A DNA stretch of 64,000 bases, taken from Allomyces arbusculus. Its lineage: Eukaryota > Blastocladiomycota > Blastocladiomycetes > Blastocladiales > Blastocladiaceae. Below the pieces are notes generated by a model. That model made no database searches, was not told the origin of the DNA, and saw only the letters and a list, made by a program, of their open reading frames with translations. Location of the stretch: positions 186,001 to 250,000 of the forward strand of contig JADHYV010000026.1 in the NCBI GenBank assembly GCA_027604705.1, written 5' to 3'. The position numbers and the translations under genes were made by a program. Below, piece by piece: positions 12,540 through 23,943 of the stretch (its first letter is position 1; the number at the start of each line of letters is the position of its first letter).

Positions 12540-15500
12540 TGACGACGTGGCGGCTGGGAACGCGGCCGATGGCCGATGTGCAGACGGCCGCGCCACGCCG
12601 ACTTGCAGCCGGGCGACCCGTCGGACACAATTGTGCGCGCTGGGCGGGGAACCACAGGCGGTGGGCGGAGATGCACCGCGACCGAGGCGGCCGACGCCCA
12701 CGAGGAAGCGCCTGCAGTTCCGTTGAGCAGATGCATGCATGCACGCCGTGCCATGCCGCTCCGTGCCGCACCGGTTCCCCCTCCGTCCGCCCCTGCTCGT
12801 GCCCACGTCCGCGCCGCGGCCACGAGTCCCTGCACTACCGCCGACGCACCGAGCCGCCACCGCCGGCCCCGATCCCCGCGCGACCGACGACGACGACGAC
12901 GATGACGACAACGACGACAACGTCGCTTGTCATTCCCGAAACCGATCGCGATCGTTCCGGATTCCATGGAGCCCGCCCATCACTGCATCGAGCTGCACAC
13001 CGCACACGCCGCCGCCGTGCGCAGTGGCACCACGCGTGATTGTATTGTGCCCACGTACCGCAGGAACGTCACGACGCGTCGCGACGAGATCGAGTCGAGC
13101 GGGTCGCGCGATCCACGCGTAGGCGGCGCGTCAACGAGGTCGTCAACGTACGGCGCGGTGGATCTGTGTGTCTAGGGGACGACAGTGCACCGCCTGAGTC
13201 CATGCACACGTTTGGAAAAATGCCAAGGCGGGCGGGTGCGCGAGCGGTGGCGGCGGCAAGCGCAGTGCCCGACCAGCTGGCCTCGTCTGGTACGGGCGCG
13301 GTTGCACGCGCGCACTTATCACCGGATGCAGCTCCGCTTGCCGGGTCCGCGCCGGCCATGCACCCATGCGCGCGCGAAACGTTCGTGGACGGCTGTCACG
13401 CCGACCGCTCCCCCCCCTCCCCCCAACGACGGCGGCGCCGTGGTTCGAGTCTCCACCGAGCCTCGGCTGGGCCCACTCACCAATGCGGCGCGACGCGACG
13501 CGCCGCATCGAGGCGGGGGTTCACGGCCGGGCCGTGTCACGTCGCGTCGTGCCGCCCGAGAACCCGCCAATCCCGGTCTGGGGCCGCGGATTGCTACGCC
13601 CGCATCGATCCGATCGCACGATGGTGCGCGGCCAGGGCCCCATGCGCGGTGACTTGACCGTCGTGCGTGCGTGGATGCGGACACGACGTACCGGTCGTAT
13701 GCGAGCGTGCCGCTGCAAATGGGCAAAACGGGTGGATGAACGGCAGCGCGGTCGATTGCGTTGCGGTACGCGCTCGACCGTGCAGTGCGCGTGTGATACG
13801 GCAAGCGAGCGAGCGACCGACCAGCCTAGACGACAGAAGCACCAACGCCATCAACGCACGAACCGCAGCGTGAGTCAACTGTGCGTGGAGACGGGACGGT
13901 CCAGGCGCAGACGAGCGGAGCGGCGCGTGCCGTGCCGACGCGCACCGACGGCACCGCGTGGGGGCCCGCGGATGGCACGGGCTACAAACGCAAGTGTCAA
14001 GCGGTGGCTCGTCAACGCAACGACCAACCGAGCCGAGGCGGCGTGCCAGTTGCCTCCATCGGTCCTTTCGCGCGCACGCGGTGCGCGTGGCGGCCGCGCA
14101 GGGCCGCGAGCGTGTCAAGCTGGGTGCTTGCGCCTCGGTCGCAGATGGAGACAGCGGCAGGGGGTGATGGGAAGGGGTGGGAGAAGCCGTGAGAGCAAGG
14201 GCCGACGGACGAACCGTTGACAAGCACGTAGCGCGTGGACCACCAGCTATATGCACTCGAACAAGTCGATATTCGGGTTGCGGACACCGAGAACCTCTTG
14301 GTCCCCGCGAATGGAAGCGCGAGGTGGTTGCGCACGCTGGGAACCGGCGGCGAGGGGTGCAGCGGGGGGGTCGACGGCGTTGATCGTGGCCGCTGGTGGT
14401 CGGCTCGGGTCGGGTTGCGCGGCCGGCGCGGGCGCAACGCAGGGCAACGTCGCGATGCACGAGGCGGCGATGCACGCGCGTGGCCGATGGTCCGGTGATC
14501 GCAGCGAGAGCCGCGGGAGTGTCGGGTGCTGCGCGCCGGAGAAAGGGGCGGCGGCGGCAGGCAGCGGCGGCGGCGCGCACCTGTTGGCACGGTCGGCCGG
14601 TTCGGTCAGTCCCTCGCGCTTTGCTCGCAAACGACGTGGCGGCAGGCGCCTGCCTTATGCTTTCCATTGATGCACGCAGGCGCGCCGCGTGCGAAATGGA
14701 CGGGCAGGGACACGCCCACTGCGTTACCTGCGCGTGTCATCCCCTTCGACGGAGCAACGCGCGCACAACCCCCGAGAGCGCGACCATGACGCTTCGTCCT
14801 CGTCGCGCACCCGCGCCGCGCGTCAGCCGCCGCGAGCCCCACCTTGTCCCCGGCCCGCGCTCGCAACCGTGCTGACCGTGGGTCCCTGCACCGCTCCACG
14901 CTAGCGCCGACCACGCCCCACTTTCGTGTCGTGCACGCCGGCTCCGCCACTACCCCCACCGCCGCCGCGAGTTCCACGGCACCAGGAGTGGCTTCACGGC
15001 AGCACGACGGCGGAACGTGGCCGGCCCAACCTCGCACGCGCGGCCACCCCACTCTACCGCGGGGCCGCGCACGACGCTGGCCACGACGCTGTGCTACACC
15101 GACGCGGCCGCGGTGCACCGTGGGGTGGAGAGTCCAGCGCGGCCGGGCGACGACCGTGCATGGTAGCGGTAGCGGACCCGTGTCGTACGCTTGGGCCGGC
15201 AATCGGCGGATGGGTCAAAGGGGGGGAGGGGGGACACCCGGCTGGGAGCATCCGGGCGAGACGCAATCGCGGGGCCTGTCCACCGCTCGGCGAGCTGGGT
15301 TTTGCCACGTCGCCATCGCCCGCACGCGGGCGGTTGACGGTGGCATGTGAGGGGAGCCCGATGGAGAGCGAGTGGCACGCGCGGGATAGCGACGGACGGA
15401 TCGTTCCACCCATCATGAGAAAAATGATAGTGAAGCAGAGATAAAATACCCCGTGGACGACAGACTGACCGACAGACTGGTGATCGAGTGTTGCACTCGC

Positions 15501-16690
15501 GATCTGTACGCGACCGACCAAGCGCCAACTCGTCTGCTTTTTATAGGTGGGGAGATAGGGCAGGCCCGAGGAGCGCACTCGTCAGTCAGCCAGACGAACA
15601 TTTCAGCTGGTGGTGGTCGTGAGCGGTGTGTTGGTGAAGCGCCCACACGTCGCCGCCAGTCGCAACGGCGAGCAGCGCAAGCAAAGAAACCACAGGTTGG
15701 GCAAGGTCTCGTTTGGCAGCAGGACAGGGCCGCACAGCATCGGGTTCGCTGGCCCTTGCTGGCCATATGCATCGCGCATCCGTGTTACGCACCTCGATGC
15801 GGTGTCCGGAGTTCGTGTGGCAGTGGCAGTGCGCTGGCAGGGCGGTGGAGGGCGTCGTCAGCTGGTTGGGCGCGGCGAGGCCAGACGGCGTGGGCGACGC
15901 GGCCTGGTGGAGCAGGGAAGCAAGAGTCGGGTTGGCGAGGGTCGCGAGCAACCGGAGAGCCCGAGGTCTCGAACGACCGGTCCCTTGGGAGCGTTGAAGG
16001 GCGGTTGGTCGTGGGCGGCCCAGACCACCGCGAGCAGCGTTGAATCGAAGGGAGCGCGGCACGTCCCTTCCGCCAGACTTGCGGCACAACCGTGAACGGC
16101 TGTCCAGCGGTCTCGCATTTGCTCGTGCTTGTGTTCGGCCCCTGCTCCATCCCCCAAGCGTTGCTTCATGAAGCACGGACGGATGCCCGTGCTCGAGCAA
16201 GACCTGGTGTGGAAGTGGAAGGCGGTGCGTGGCAGTCCGCACATGCGGCTTCTGTTCTGCAGGAAACGCTAATCTATTTTCGCGGCAAATTGGGCATGCC
16301 GCAATCTGCGCTCCGGTCGCCGTTCTCCAGGCCCGGCCTTCGGAAGCCGCGACAGGGCTGACAGCAAGCCTGCCATGTCCGTCAAGGTCCCTCCCTGCCT
16401 GTGGCGTAAGCCGACGGGGCGCCGGAAGGGCTGCAGCGCATAGATCGGTCGTTCGACTGCTTGCCAATCGAGGTACATGCATACGTGGGCCTTGCACGAC
16501 ATGGCCAGGGCCCAGATGTGACTGCGCGGTGTTGTCACCCGACACTTGTCAGCGCAGCTGTCAATCGCTTCGTGCTGTCAGGCTGGACTGCCTCCCGCTG
16601 CCATCTGTGCTGCCAGCCTGTCACACTGGCAGTATCCTTGCCCGTGCGGCGAAAGAAAGTGGATTTACTCTTCAGCCCGTCACCACGGAA
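12004..16690. other. 4.7-kb gene-free GC-rich region upstream of the homeobox gene
   Basis: By far the longest gap in the window. All six frames contain long open stretches because of high GC content, but none shows a conserved motif, a sensible amino-acid composition or a splice-consistent model. It contains short acidic-codon repeats (GACGACAGC-type at about 12500-12545 and GAC/GAT runs at about 12885-12920). From about 15400 to 16690 the composition becomes less extreme. It could be cis-regulatory DNA for the TALE gene, a long 5' UTR, a non-coding RNA locus, or an unrecognised fast-evolving gene. Confidence 0.5.
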
Positions 16691-18437
16691 TCACGCTCCC
16701 TGCGACGCCGCTGCCGACGCGTCCCTCTGCTGCGCGGCCTGAATACTCTCCACCATCTTGCGCAACCACTCGACCTCGGCCTTCAAGTAATTGAAGTCCT
16801 CGACCGACACAACATGCCCCGCATCCATCTCTGCATCGCGCCGGCCCTCCTCGATGCGACTTAAGAACGATTCTTCGGCCACACTCAGTATCGACTCGTC
16901 GCCACCACCGCCCTCCGCGTCCAGCAACGTGCCGCGAATCGGACTCAGCAGCGCGTCTGGCACCACACGCGCCGCGGCGGCCCCAGCCGGCGTAAGCAGC
17001 GACGGTGGCGCCGAGGACGAACTTGTCGTGCGTGTCCTCCGACGCGCACGCGGCGTTGGGGTGACGGGTGCCGCAGCGCTGGTCCATGCCGTGCGACGCG
17101 CTGCGGGCATCTTCCTCTGCTGCTTCCGCACCCGCGTCTGTCGCCAGGCCGCCTGAATCGTGCGCGCCGCCGCGTGCCGCACGACCGCGTGGTCCTTTGC
17201 CTGCCGGTCCGCGACCGCCGCGAGCAAAGACCGCAATTGCCGAATTTCCATGGCCTGCAGTTCGACTCGATCCGCGAGCGCCGCGTTCTCGAGAGTCAGC
17301 GCGTGCACGTCGTCGGCGAGTCCCGGTGTCGGGGTCGCATCGACGTCGCGCCGTGCGTCGGCAGGTGGAGCGGCCAAGAGCGCAGCGAGTTCGGCGGTCA
17401 CGTGCGTCAGGTCTTCGCGGATTGTGATCACGGTTTCGCGCAGGTCAGCGAGGGTGCGGGACGTGGCAGCGTGTGCAGTGTCGATGCGGTCGATCCGAGA
17501 GGTGGTGCGCGTGAGTTGGTCGGTCAGGGTGGTGTGGTCCGCGGCGAGGGACGCGGTCTGCGTGTGGAGTGCGGCCAGGTCGGCGGCGAGCCGGTCGGCT
17601 TGCACGATAAAAGCGGGTGGGGTGGTCCCGTCTGCCACGGTCGTGGACGACACTGCGACAGAAGTTGGCACAGTGATGGGAGCGGCCGCACGTCGGAGTC
17701 CCATCACGTCTGCTGTCAGAAGACGCATTTGCGCGGCGCACTGCCGCACAGCCAGGTGCGGGTGGTGGCGCGGAACGGCAGCGCGTGCACGGATCACGGC
17801 ACGGCGCACCAAATGGCCACGGAAGTGCCGCTGAATCGCAACAGCGGCAACGGTGCTGCGCGGATCCGGGTCATCGAGTGGTGCAGGCGGCGATCCACCG
17901 ATGCGGGCGCATCGAGCCCACAGATCCACCAGAGCTGCAGGGACGGCGTGGGCACACGCCTCATTCGAGGGCGCGAGCTGCGCCCGACCAGGTGGTGGTG
18001 GCACACGATTGTCAGCGGCGCGCCGTGACCGTGTTCGTTGCAGGCTGGGCCACCGTTGGCGCACCCGGTACCCGCGCCAGTGCGCCTGGATGACGGTCGC
18101 GGCCGCGTGGTAGGGCCGCAATTCGGCGTCGACGAGCATCTGCACCTGCGCCCGCAGGACGCGCATGTGTGCCTGCAGCGCGTGCACGCGCGCAGTCAGG
18201 TCGTGGATGGCCGAGACGTCTACCGATCGAGGTCGTGCGGGTCAGACGCGATTCGGGGAGGGCACGCACACGTGCGGGTCACGGATTGCCCGCACCATGG
18301 CAGTAGTGGTCGAGGTAGGACTGCTCGTGGTCCGAAAGCGCGTGGAACTCGGACGTTGCGGGTAACGCTGTCGCATCGGCGCCGGGCGTCGCCGATGTGG
18401 ACCGGTCAAGTGCAGCAGCGGCGATCGGAGAGGTCAT
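16691..18437 (-). CDS. IQ-motif coiled-coil protein
   Basis: Two exons, 18437-18296 and 18219-16691, giving 556 aa. The start MTSPIAAAALDRS is the first ATG, and the exon join gives HYCHDVSAIHDL. Three IQ calmodulin-binding motifs are visible: VIQAHWRGYRVRQRW near residue 80, AIQRHFRGHLVRRAV near 165, and TIQAAWRQTRVRKQQRK near 410. Between the second and third lies a long heptad-like region rich in Ala, Thr, Leu and Asp, consistent with a coiled coil. A Ser/Thr-rich linker and a final acidic coiled-coil segment follow. Such IQ plus coiled-coil proteins often act at centrosomes, basal bodies or axonemes, but no specific orthologue is recognised. It is divergent from OST1, about 450 bp away. 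Confidence 0.72.
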
Positions 18438-18882
18438 GGTGGGGGTGGATGCAGCGAGGTGGTGATTGAGGGACTGTTAGACTCGACAGCGGGGGCGGGA
18501 CGACCAGGCTTGAAGGCAAGCCGGCGTTATCGGCCCGTGGCAATCGAATGCTGCAAGTTGGCGTCGTCAAGATGATGCCGTCGTTGGTGAACTCGCCGCG
18601 GTCTTGGTCGGAGTGGTCGTCGCAGATTGCTCCGGTTGGTGCCAAGGGAAGCAAGAAGCAGCCAAGGCGCGATCACGCCCCATGGATGCTTCTGACATGG
18701 TCAGCGTCCACCGCATCGACCGCACGCGAACCATGGCCACCAAGGACCACCAACCACACCACCTCCACGACTGCGACTGCGACGCGCAGGATCACAACAG
18801 CTCGCGCGCCGGGACCGTCACGCACCAGCTGCACCTTGCCATGTGCGCGTCAACCTATGCCGCGCGCCGCGCGGGAGCACCA
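18438..18882. other. Divergent promoter region, IQ protein / OST1
   Basis: 445 bp between the two start codons. In-frame ATGs at 18733 and 18841 precede the chosen OST1 start and would add a hydrophilic leader before the signal peptide. No TATA element is obvious. Confidence 0.4.
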
Positions 18883-20802
18883 ATGCTCGCAGCACTCCTG
18901 CTCGTTCTCGTCGCGGCCGCCCACCTCGTCGCCGGCGCGCTCGTGCACACGCGCGTCGTGCGCGCCATCGACCTGTCTTCGCAAGGATCGCGCGTCGTGC
19001 GCGAGCGCGTCACGCTCACGCTGCACTACCCGCGCAACGAGTCCCGGACCGACGAGCCGGCCATGGGCAACTACATGTTCACTGTGCCCGCCGAGCGCGC
19101 GCCGCGTTTGATTGGTCTGCGCGCAACGGTCAATGGCAAGGATGTGGTCGACTCGCCCCGTGCGGTGGACCAATGGAACAAGCTGGTCGTCGCCTTGAGG
19201 CTGCCGACCGGGATCAAGCCGGGCGAGACGGCCGAGATTGTGGTCGACACGGTATTTTTGGGCGACGTGACGTCGCGGCCGCGCGAGATCAAGCAGACCG
19301 ACACGCAGAAGCTGTGGTTTGAGAGCGACCTCGGGATCGACTCGCAGTACCCGACCGAGAACGTGCAGGTGACGGTCAAGTACGTCTTGGTTTAGAAACC
19401 AGTGCGCGCGTTGACGCTGCTCTTGTCGCCGAGCCAAAAAAAGACTGACGTACCGATCGTCTCGGATAGGCTTCCAACGTATTCGCGCCCCGAGAGCTTC
19501 TCGCAAACGCTCCAGCCGGCCGTGTACTCTGGCAACACTGTCAAGTTTGGTCCCTACGCAACCAACCCCATCGGTGAGCCGCTCACCGTGCACTACGACG
19601 CGCCGCGCACCGGGCTCGTATGCAACTCGTGGCACCGCGCCATTTGGGTGCGGTCATTTGGCAAGTCGATCGAGGTCGAGGAAAACGTGCGCGTCACGCA
19701 CGAAGGCGCGCGCCTCTCGCCGAACTTCAACCGGCAGCAGTACATGCATCAGTCGCAGTACGGCCAAGTGGGCAACCTGATCCCAGAACTCGCACTGACC
19801 CTGCCCGCTTCGGTGTCGGAAGTCTACTTCCGCGACGAGATTGGCAACGTGTCGACGAGCAACTTGCACGCGACGCGCCGCGCGACCATGTTGCAAATGC
19901 GGCCACGGTTCCCGCTCGCCGGCGGGTGGACCTATAACTGGGTTCACGGGTACGCGGCGCGTGGGGCCGACTTTGTCAAGGAGCTCGGCAACGCGCGGTA
20001 CGCGCTGACGGTCCCGCTCGTGCAGGGCTTCCCGGGTGTGGTCGTCAAGGACTTGCATGTGGACCTGGTCCTGCCCGAGGGCGCGACCGACATTGCCGTC
20101 GTTGACGCCGCGTCAGGCGAGCCTATCACCGACTGGACCACGAAAACGACCAAGTACTACTTTGACACGACCGGCCGCCCGACCGTGGTTCTGCAGAACA
20201 CGATGGTGCTCGACTCGAACGCGGCCGTGCGCGTCACCTACACGCTGACGTGGGTGCACAAGCTACAAAAGCCCGCGGCGGCGATTGCGTTCCTGGCCGT
20301 TGTTGGCGCCGTCGTCTCGATCTTCGCATCGCTCGACCTGCGCATCGGTGCGCGTCGCGGGAACGCGGCTGCACGCGTCGTCGACCTGTGTCTTGAGCGT
20401 GAACGCATTTACGCACGTCTCGCACGCGCGCACTTGTCGTTTACGACGGCGCAGGAGCGCGCCGTGTTTGAGCAGGCCGTGGACCGGGCGACCACGGCGT
20501 TTGACTCGACGCTCAAGGCCATGCAGCGTGCGGCTGCGGACGTGCAGGCCGCTGCCGATGCAGTTCCGGGCGCACCGCGCGAGACCATGCAGGCCGAGCT
20601 TGCGCACCGGATTGTCAAGCTCGCCGACGCGCGCGCGAGTGCGGTGCTGGAAGCGATGCGTGTTGTGCTCAAGGCGTCTGCGCCAGGAGCGGATGCCAAG
20701 GCGGTCGACGCGGCGCGGAGCAAGGTGGGCGAGTTGAAGCGCGTCGAGGAGCAGCTGCACGATGAGATTCGGATCGCAGTGCTGCGGATGCAGAAGGCGT
20801 GA
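18883..20802 (+). CDS. OST1: Ribophorin I, OST subunit OST1
   Basis: Exons 18883-19379 and 19470-20802 give 609 aa, close to human RPN1 (607). The chosen ATG begins an ideal signal peptide, MLAALLLVLVAAAHLVAGA; in-frame upstream ATGs (18733, 18841) would bury it. The lumenal ribophorin fold follows. Recognisable blocks are FGPYATNPIG..PLTVHYD and NHRAIWVRSFG-type (here NSWHRAIWVRSFGKSIEVEE), then FPLAGGWTYNWVHGY. One transmembrane helix lies near AIAFLAVVGAVVSIFASLDL. The ~155-residue cytosolic tail is Ala-rich and helical. It is part of the ER oligosaccharyltransferase that transfers the lipid-linked glycan to Asn of nascent chains. The 90-nt intron (GTACGT...ATAG) falls in a Lys codon before LPTYSRPESF. 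Confidence 0.95.
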
Positions 20803-21314
20803 GGAAGAGAAATGAAAGTGGGGCCGAGTCGGGCCGATTTTGGCTCGTTGACAGGGATGCGCGGACCGCAACGTGCATTCGTTCACCGAAAGGAAACTGT
20901 CGAGAGGTCATCAATCGTCAGTAAGAGGCTCGTCAGGTTGCGGCGACCACTGTCCAGCGTCGTGCAGGGTGGCGGATCTGAACGACATCGACGCAAGTGG
21001 TCCGCGGAGTTGACCGCAAGTCCGGTTTGCGCGTGACCGTGTCGGACGCCTGTTCTTTTTCGGCGGCTCCCACGGTCCCACCAACTGCACGCAGCCTCGG
21101 ATCACGCAGCGCACGCCTCGACGTGCCGCTGCGCTCCATCTGCCATCATGTCGCCGTTCGTTCCCCCCTCGTCGTGCACGGCCAAAGGCCCAGCGTCCAG
21201 CAACCACGACCACGATTGATCTCCCGCATCATCCGGCACCTCCAACGATCGCCAAGTGATTTCCGTGTTGCCGCACAGCCTTCACCACGCTGCTTTGATC
21301 ACCACAACGCCGCC
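20803..21314. other. Intergenic, OST1 to MFSD1-like
   Basis: About 510 bp between tandem plus-strand genes. It holds the OST1 3' UTR and a C-rich leader before the transporter ATG. No further feature is seen. Confidence 0.5.
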
Positions 21315-23454
21315 ATGGACGATCCGACCACCTGCGATACGGGCCACGAGCGCTGCAGCTCGTCTATTCTCTCAACCGACCTGATTGGTGCCGGCACGAC
21401 TCGCGCACCGAGCGCCGCGCTGGTCGAGTCCCCAAGCAGCGCCGCACCCCCCCTGAGGCCCAAAGCGACTTGGATGCACTGGATCATTCTCGCCCTGGGG
21501 TGCCTGATTACGTTTGGCAATTACTACTGGTGCGGTCGTTTGCTCCTCTCGCTGAAATGCGGCCAAAGTTGCACGAGGGACTGACAGTCCATGGTTGTAT
21601 TTGTCGTTCTGTAGCTATGATTTGCCAGCGGTGCGTATATCAATTCCATTCCCGCTCTCAAGCCCACCATGCTGACCACCATGACGACAACCAGGCCCTC
21701 AACGTCCCGCTACGCGCCTGGCTCGACGTCGAGTACGACGTCTACCAGTACTACCTGAACTTGCTCTACTCGTGCTACTCGCTGCCCAACATTTTCCTGC
21801 CGCTCGTGGGCGGGTACCTCGTCGACGCCCTCGGCGCGCGCCGTATGATGCTCACGTTCTCCGCCATCATTGTCACCGGCACGACCCTCTTTGCCGCAGG
21901 TGTTTCGTGGCAGTCGCTGCCGGTCATGGTCGCTGGGCGCACGATTGCCGGACTTGGCGGCGAGTCGCTTGAAGTGGCTGGTACGACCATCACGACCGAG
22001 TGGTTCCAGGCCGCGGGATTGCTGTCTATGGCACTCGGCGTGAATTTGTCGGCATCGCGGCTCGCGGCCGCGTTCCAGGACGTCGTCTCGCCGTGGATTG
22101 TGTCGATGCGTGGTGACATGATGGTTGGCAATGAGTGGTGGATCCGCATCATCGCGGGCACGCCGTTGGCCGCGTGGGTCGGTGCTGCGACGTGCGTCTT
22201 GTCGGCCGTGTGCAGTCTGATTCTGGTCCGGCTTGACACGTGGGAATTGCGCCGGCGGTACGGGCTTACAGTGCTTGACGAGGACGAGGTTGCTCTTCTT
22301 GGGCCGTCGTCCGTGTCACCGTCGCCAACTCCATCGTCGTCCATGACGCTCCTGTCGGACGCGACGGCCGCATCGACTCGTGCCGCTACGCCCGCATCGT
22401 GTCGTGCCGACCACGAGGACATGCCTCCCGTAAGGTCGCCCGCCAAGTCGTCGACTGTCGACGATGAGGAGAGAGCTGCGCTGTTGCGCGAGCCGACGGC
22501 GGGGACCGCGACGTTTGTCGAGGCCGAGGCTAGCGACGTTATTTCTTGGCGCACTGTGCTGCAGTTGCGCACATCGTTCTGGATCCTGTGCGCGGTCACG
22601 GTGCTCTTGTACGGCGCGTTCATGCCGTTTGTGCACATTTCCTCCGACTGTGCGTTCTTTCCCATCACTTGATGACCCCGGCTGCTCGCTTATCGCTCAT
22701 CAAACCTCTCCACCGGCTGGCAGTCATCCAATCCAAGTGGTACCCCGGCGACCTGCAAACCGCGGGCGCGCTCATGGCAATCCCGGACTTAATCACCGCC
22801 TTTGGCACCCCCATTATGGGCCTGATCGTCGACCGGTTCGGTCGTCCTGGACGATTCCTCCCCATCTCCGCCGCAGGCCTTGTCATCGCGCACGGTCTCC
22901 TCTTCTACACTTCTCTGCCGCCGCACCTCCCACTCATTCTCCTCGGATCCGCGTCCGCCCTCTACGCCGCGGCCCTGTGGCCGTGCGTCCCGCTGCTCGC
23001 CGACGCGCACCAACTCGGTACGGCCTACGGCCTCGTGACGGTCGCGCTGAACGTAGTTCTCGCCACGTGCCCGCTGCTCGTCGCGCACATTCGCGCCGAA
23101 AGCGACTCGTTCACGCCCGTCGGGCACTTGTTTGTCGGAGTTGGCGCGGCGGCGGTTGCGGCAACGACGGCGTTGGTTGCGTGGGACGCGAAAGACGGTG
23201 CACGGCTCGCACAGGGTGGGACACATAATGAGGACAGGGAGGAGCGCGTGCGGCGGCACCGGACGGGGACGGAAGATGGTGGAGACGCGTTGTTGCCAAC
23301 GCGTGTGGCGGAAGGGCAGCAGTACGGCACGTTTGCAGCCGATGGCGATATGGGTCGGGTGGTGGAGTGTGAGGAGGGCGCCGAACAGCGGTTGTTGCAT
23401 CGGCGGCCGGTGCCGTCGGGCGCGACACTCGTGGATGGGGTCGATGCGGCGTGA
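21315..23454 (+). CDS. MFSD1-like major facilitator transporter
   Basis: Four exons: 21315-21529, 21615-21630 (16-nt microexon), 21695-22649 and 22724-23454, giving 638 aa. The spliced start of the MFS core reads FGNYYCYDLPAALNVPL, matching the MFSD1 hallmark (F-G-x-Y-x-C-Y-D-x-P-x-A-L). The C-Y-D-L-P-A part comes from the microexon. Membrane segments follow: YYLNLLYSCYSLPNIFLPLV, the A-loop-like DALGARRMM, and AGRTIAGLGGESLEVAGTT. A long hydrophilic central loop of about 90 residues separates the two halves. The second half starts at WRTVLQLRTSFWILCAV and has DRFG before helix 8. The C-terminal ~100 residues are hydrophilic. MFSD1 in animals is a lysosomal dipeptide exporter, so a vacuolar role here is inference. 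Family placement rests on the N-terminal motif and topology. Confidence 0.82.
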
Positions 23455-23943
23455 TTGGGAGCCGTGATAACTGTGGAAGCCGTGAACTGGATGTATACCC
23501 CGGCGAAATGCAGAGTTTTATCAAACGCATTCAATTTGGTTGAGTATTGGGAAGGATCATGACTGGCTAGTCTGACGTGCATCACCAGGCATGGGCAGTC
23601 CGGGGTCGCCAAAGCGTTCGTCGCTGCAGCAACTGTTCCCCAGCGTGTGTGTCGAGTTTCTCCACCGGAAACGGCGAGGTGATGGTCAGTCGATGGTTGA
23701 GAAGAGCGACGAGGGCATGCTCAATAAGTGTCCCCCATCCTCCACGGCAGTGACTTTGGTCGACAGAACGAGACTTGAGACGAGTGCTCTTGAAGCACAC
23801 ACCGGTCGTTGTTCCTGACTCGTTGCGCCGCGACAGAAATGCAAGAACCGTCATATAATCGCAACCCTGCAACAATCGCAAGCTCATCGCATCTACCTCA
23901 CCTCCCACAAAACACACCCTCTTTAACAAATCCGACCCCCGGC
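23455..23943. other. Convergent 3' region, transporter / alcohol dehydrogenase
   Basis: About 490 bp between two converging gene ends, more AT-rich than the coding flanks. No gene or RNA is recognised. Confidence 0.5.

Noticed and set aside
12457-12726. Acidic Asp-Ser repeat frame
   Set aside because: Arises from a short GACGACAGC tandem repeat; no ordered flanks or splice-consistent gene.
13425-13470. tRNA-like B-box (GGTTCGAGTC)
   Set aside because: The flanking bases do not form a T-arm stem and no matching A-box or acceptor stem is present.
16100-16400. C-P-I-C-R-E-N segment resembling a zinc-binding motif on the minus strand
   Set aside because: Isolated match; the spacing of later Cys/His does not fit RING or C2H2 fingers and the surrounding frame is low complexity.
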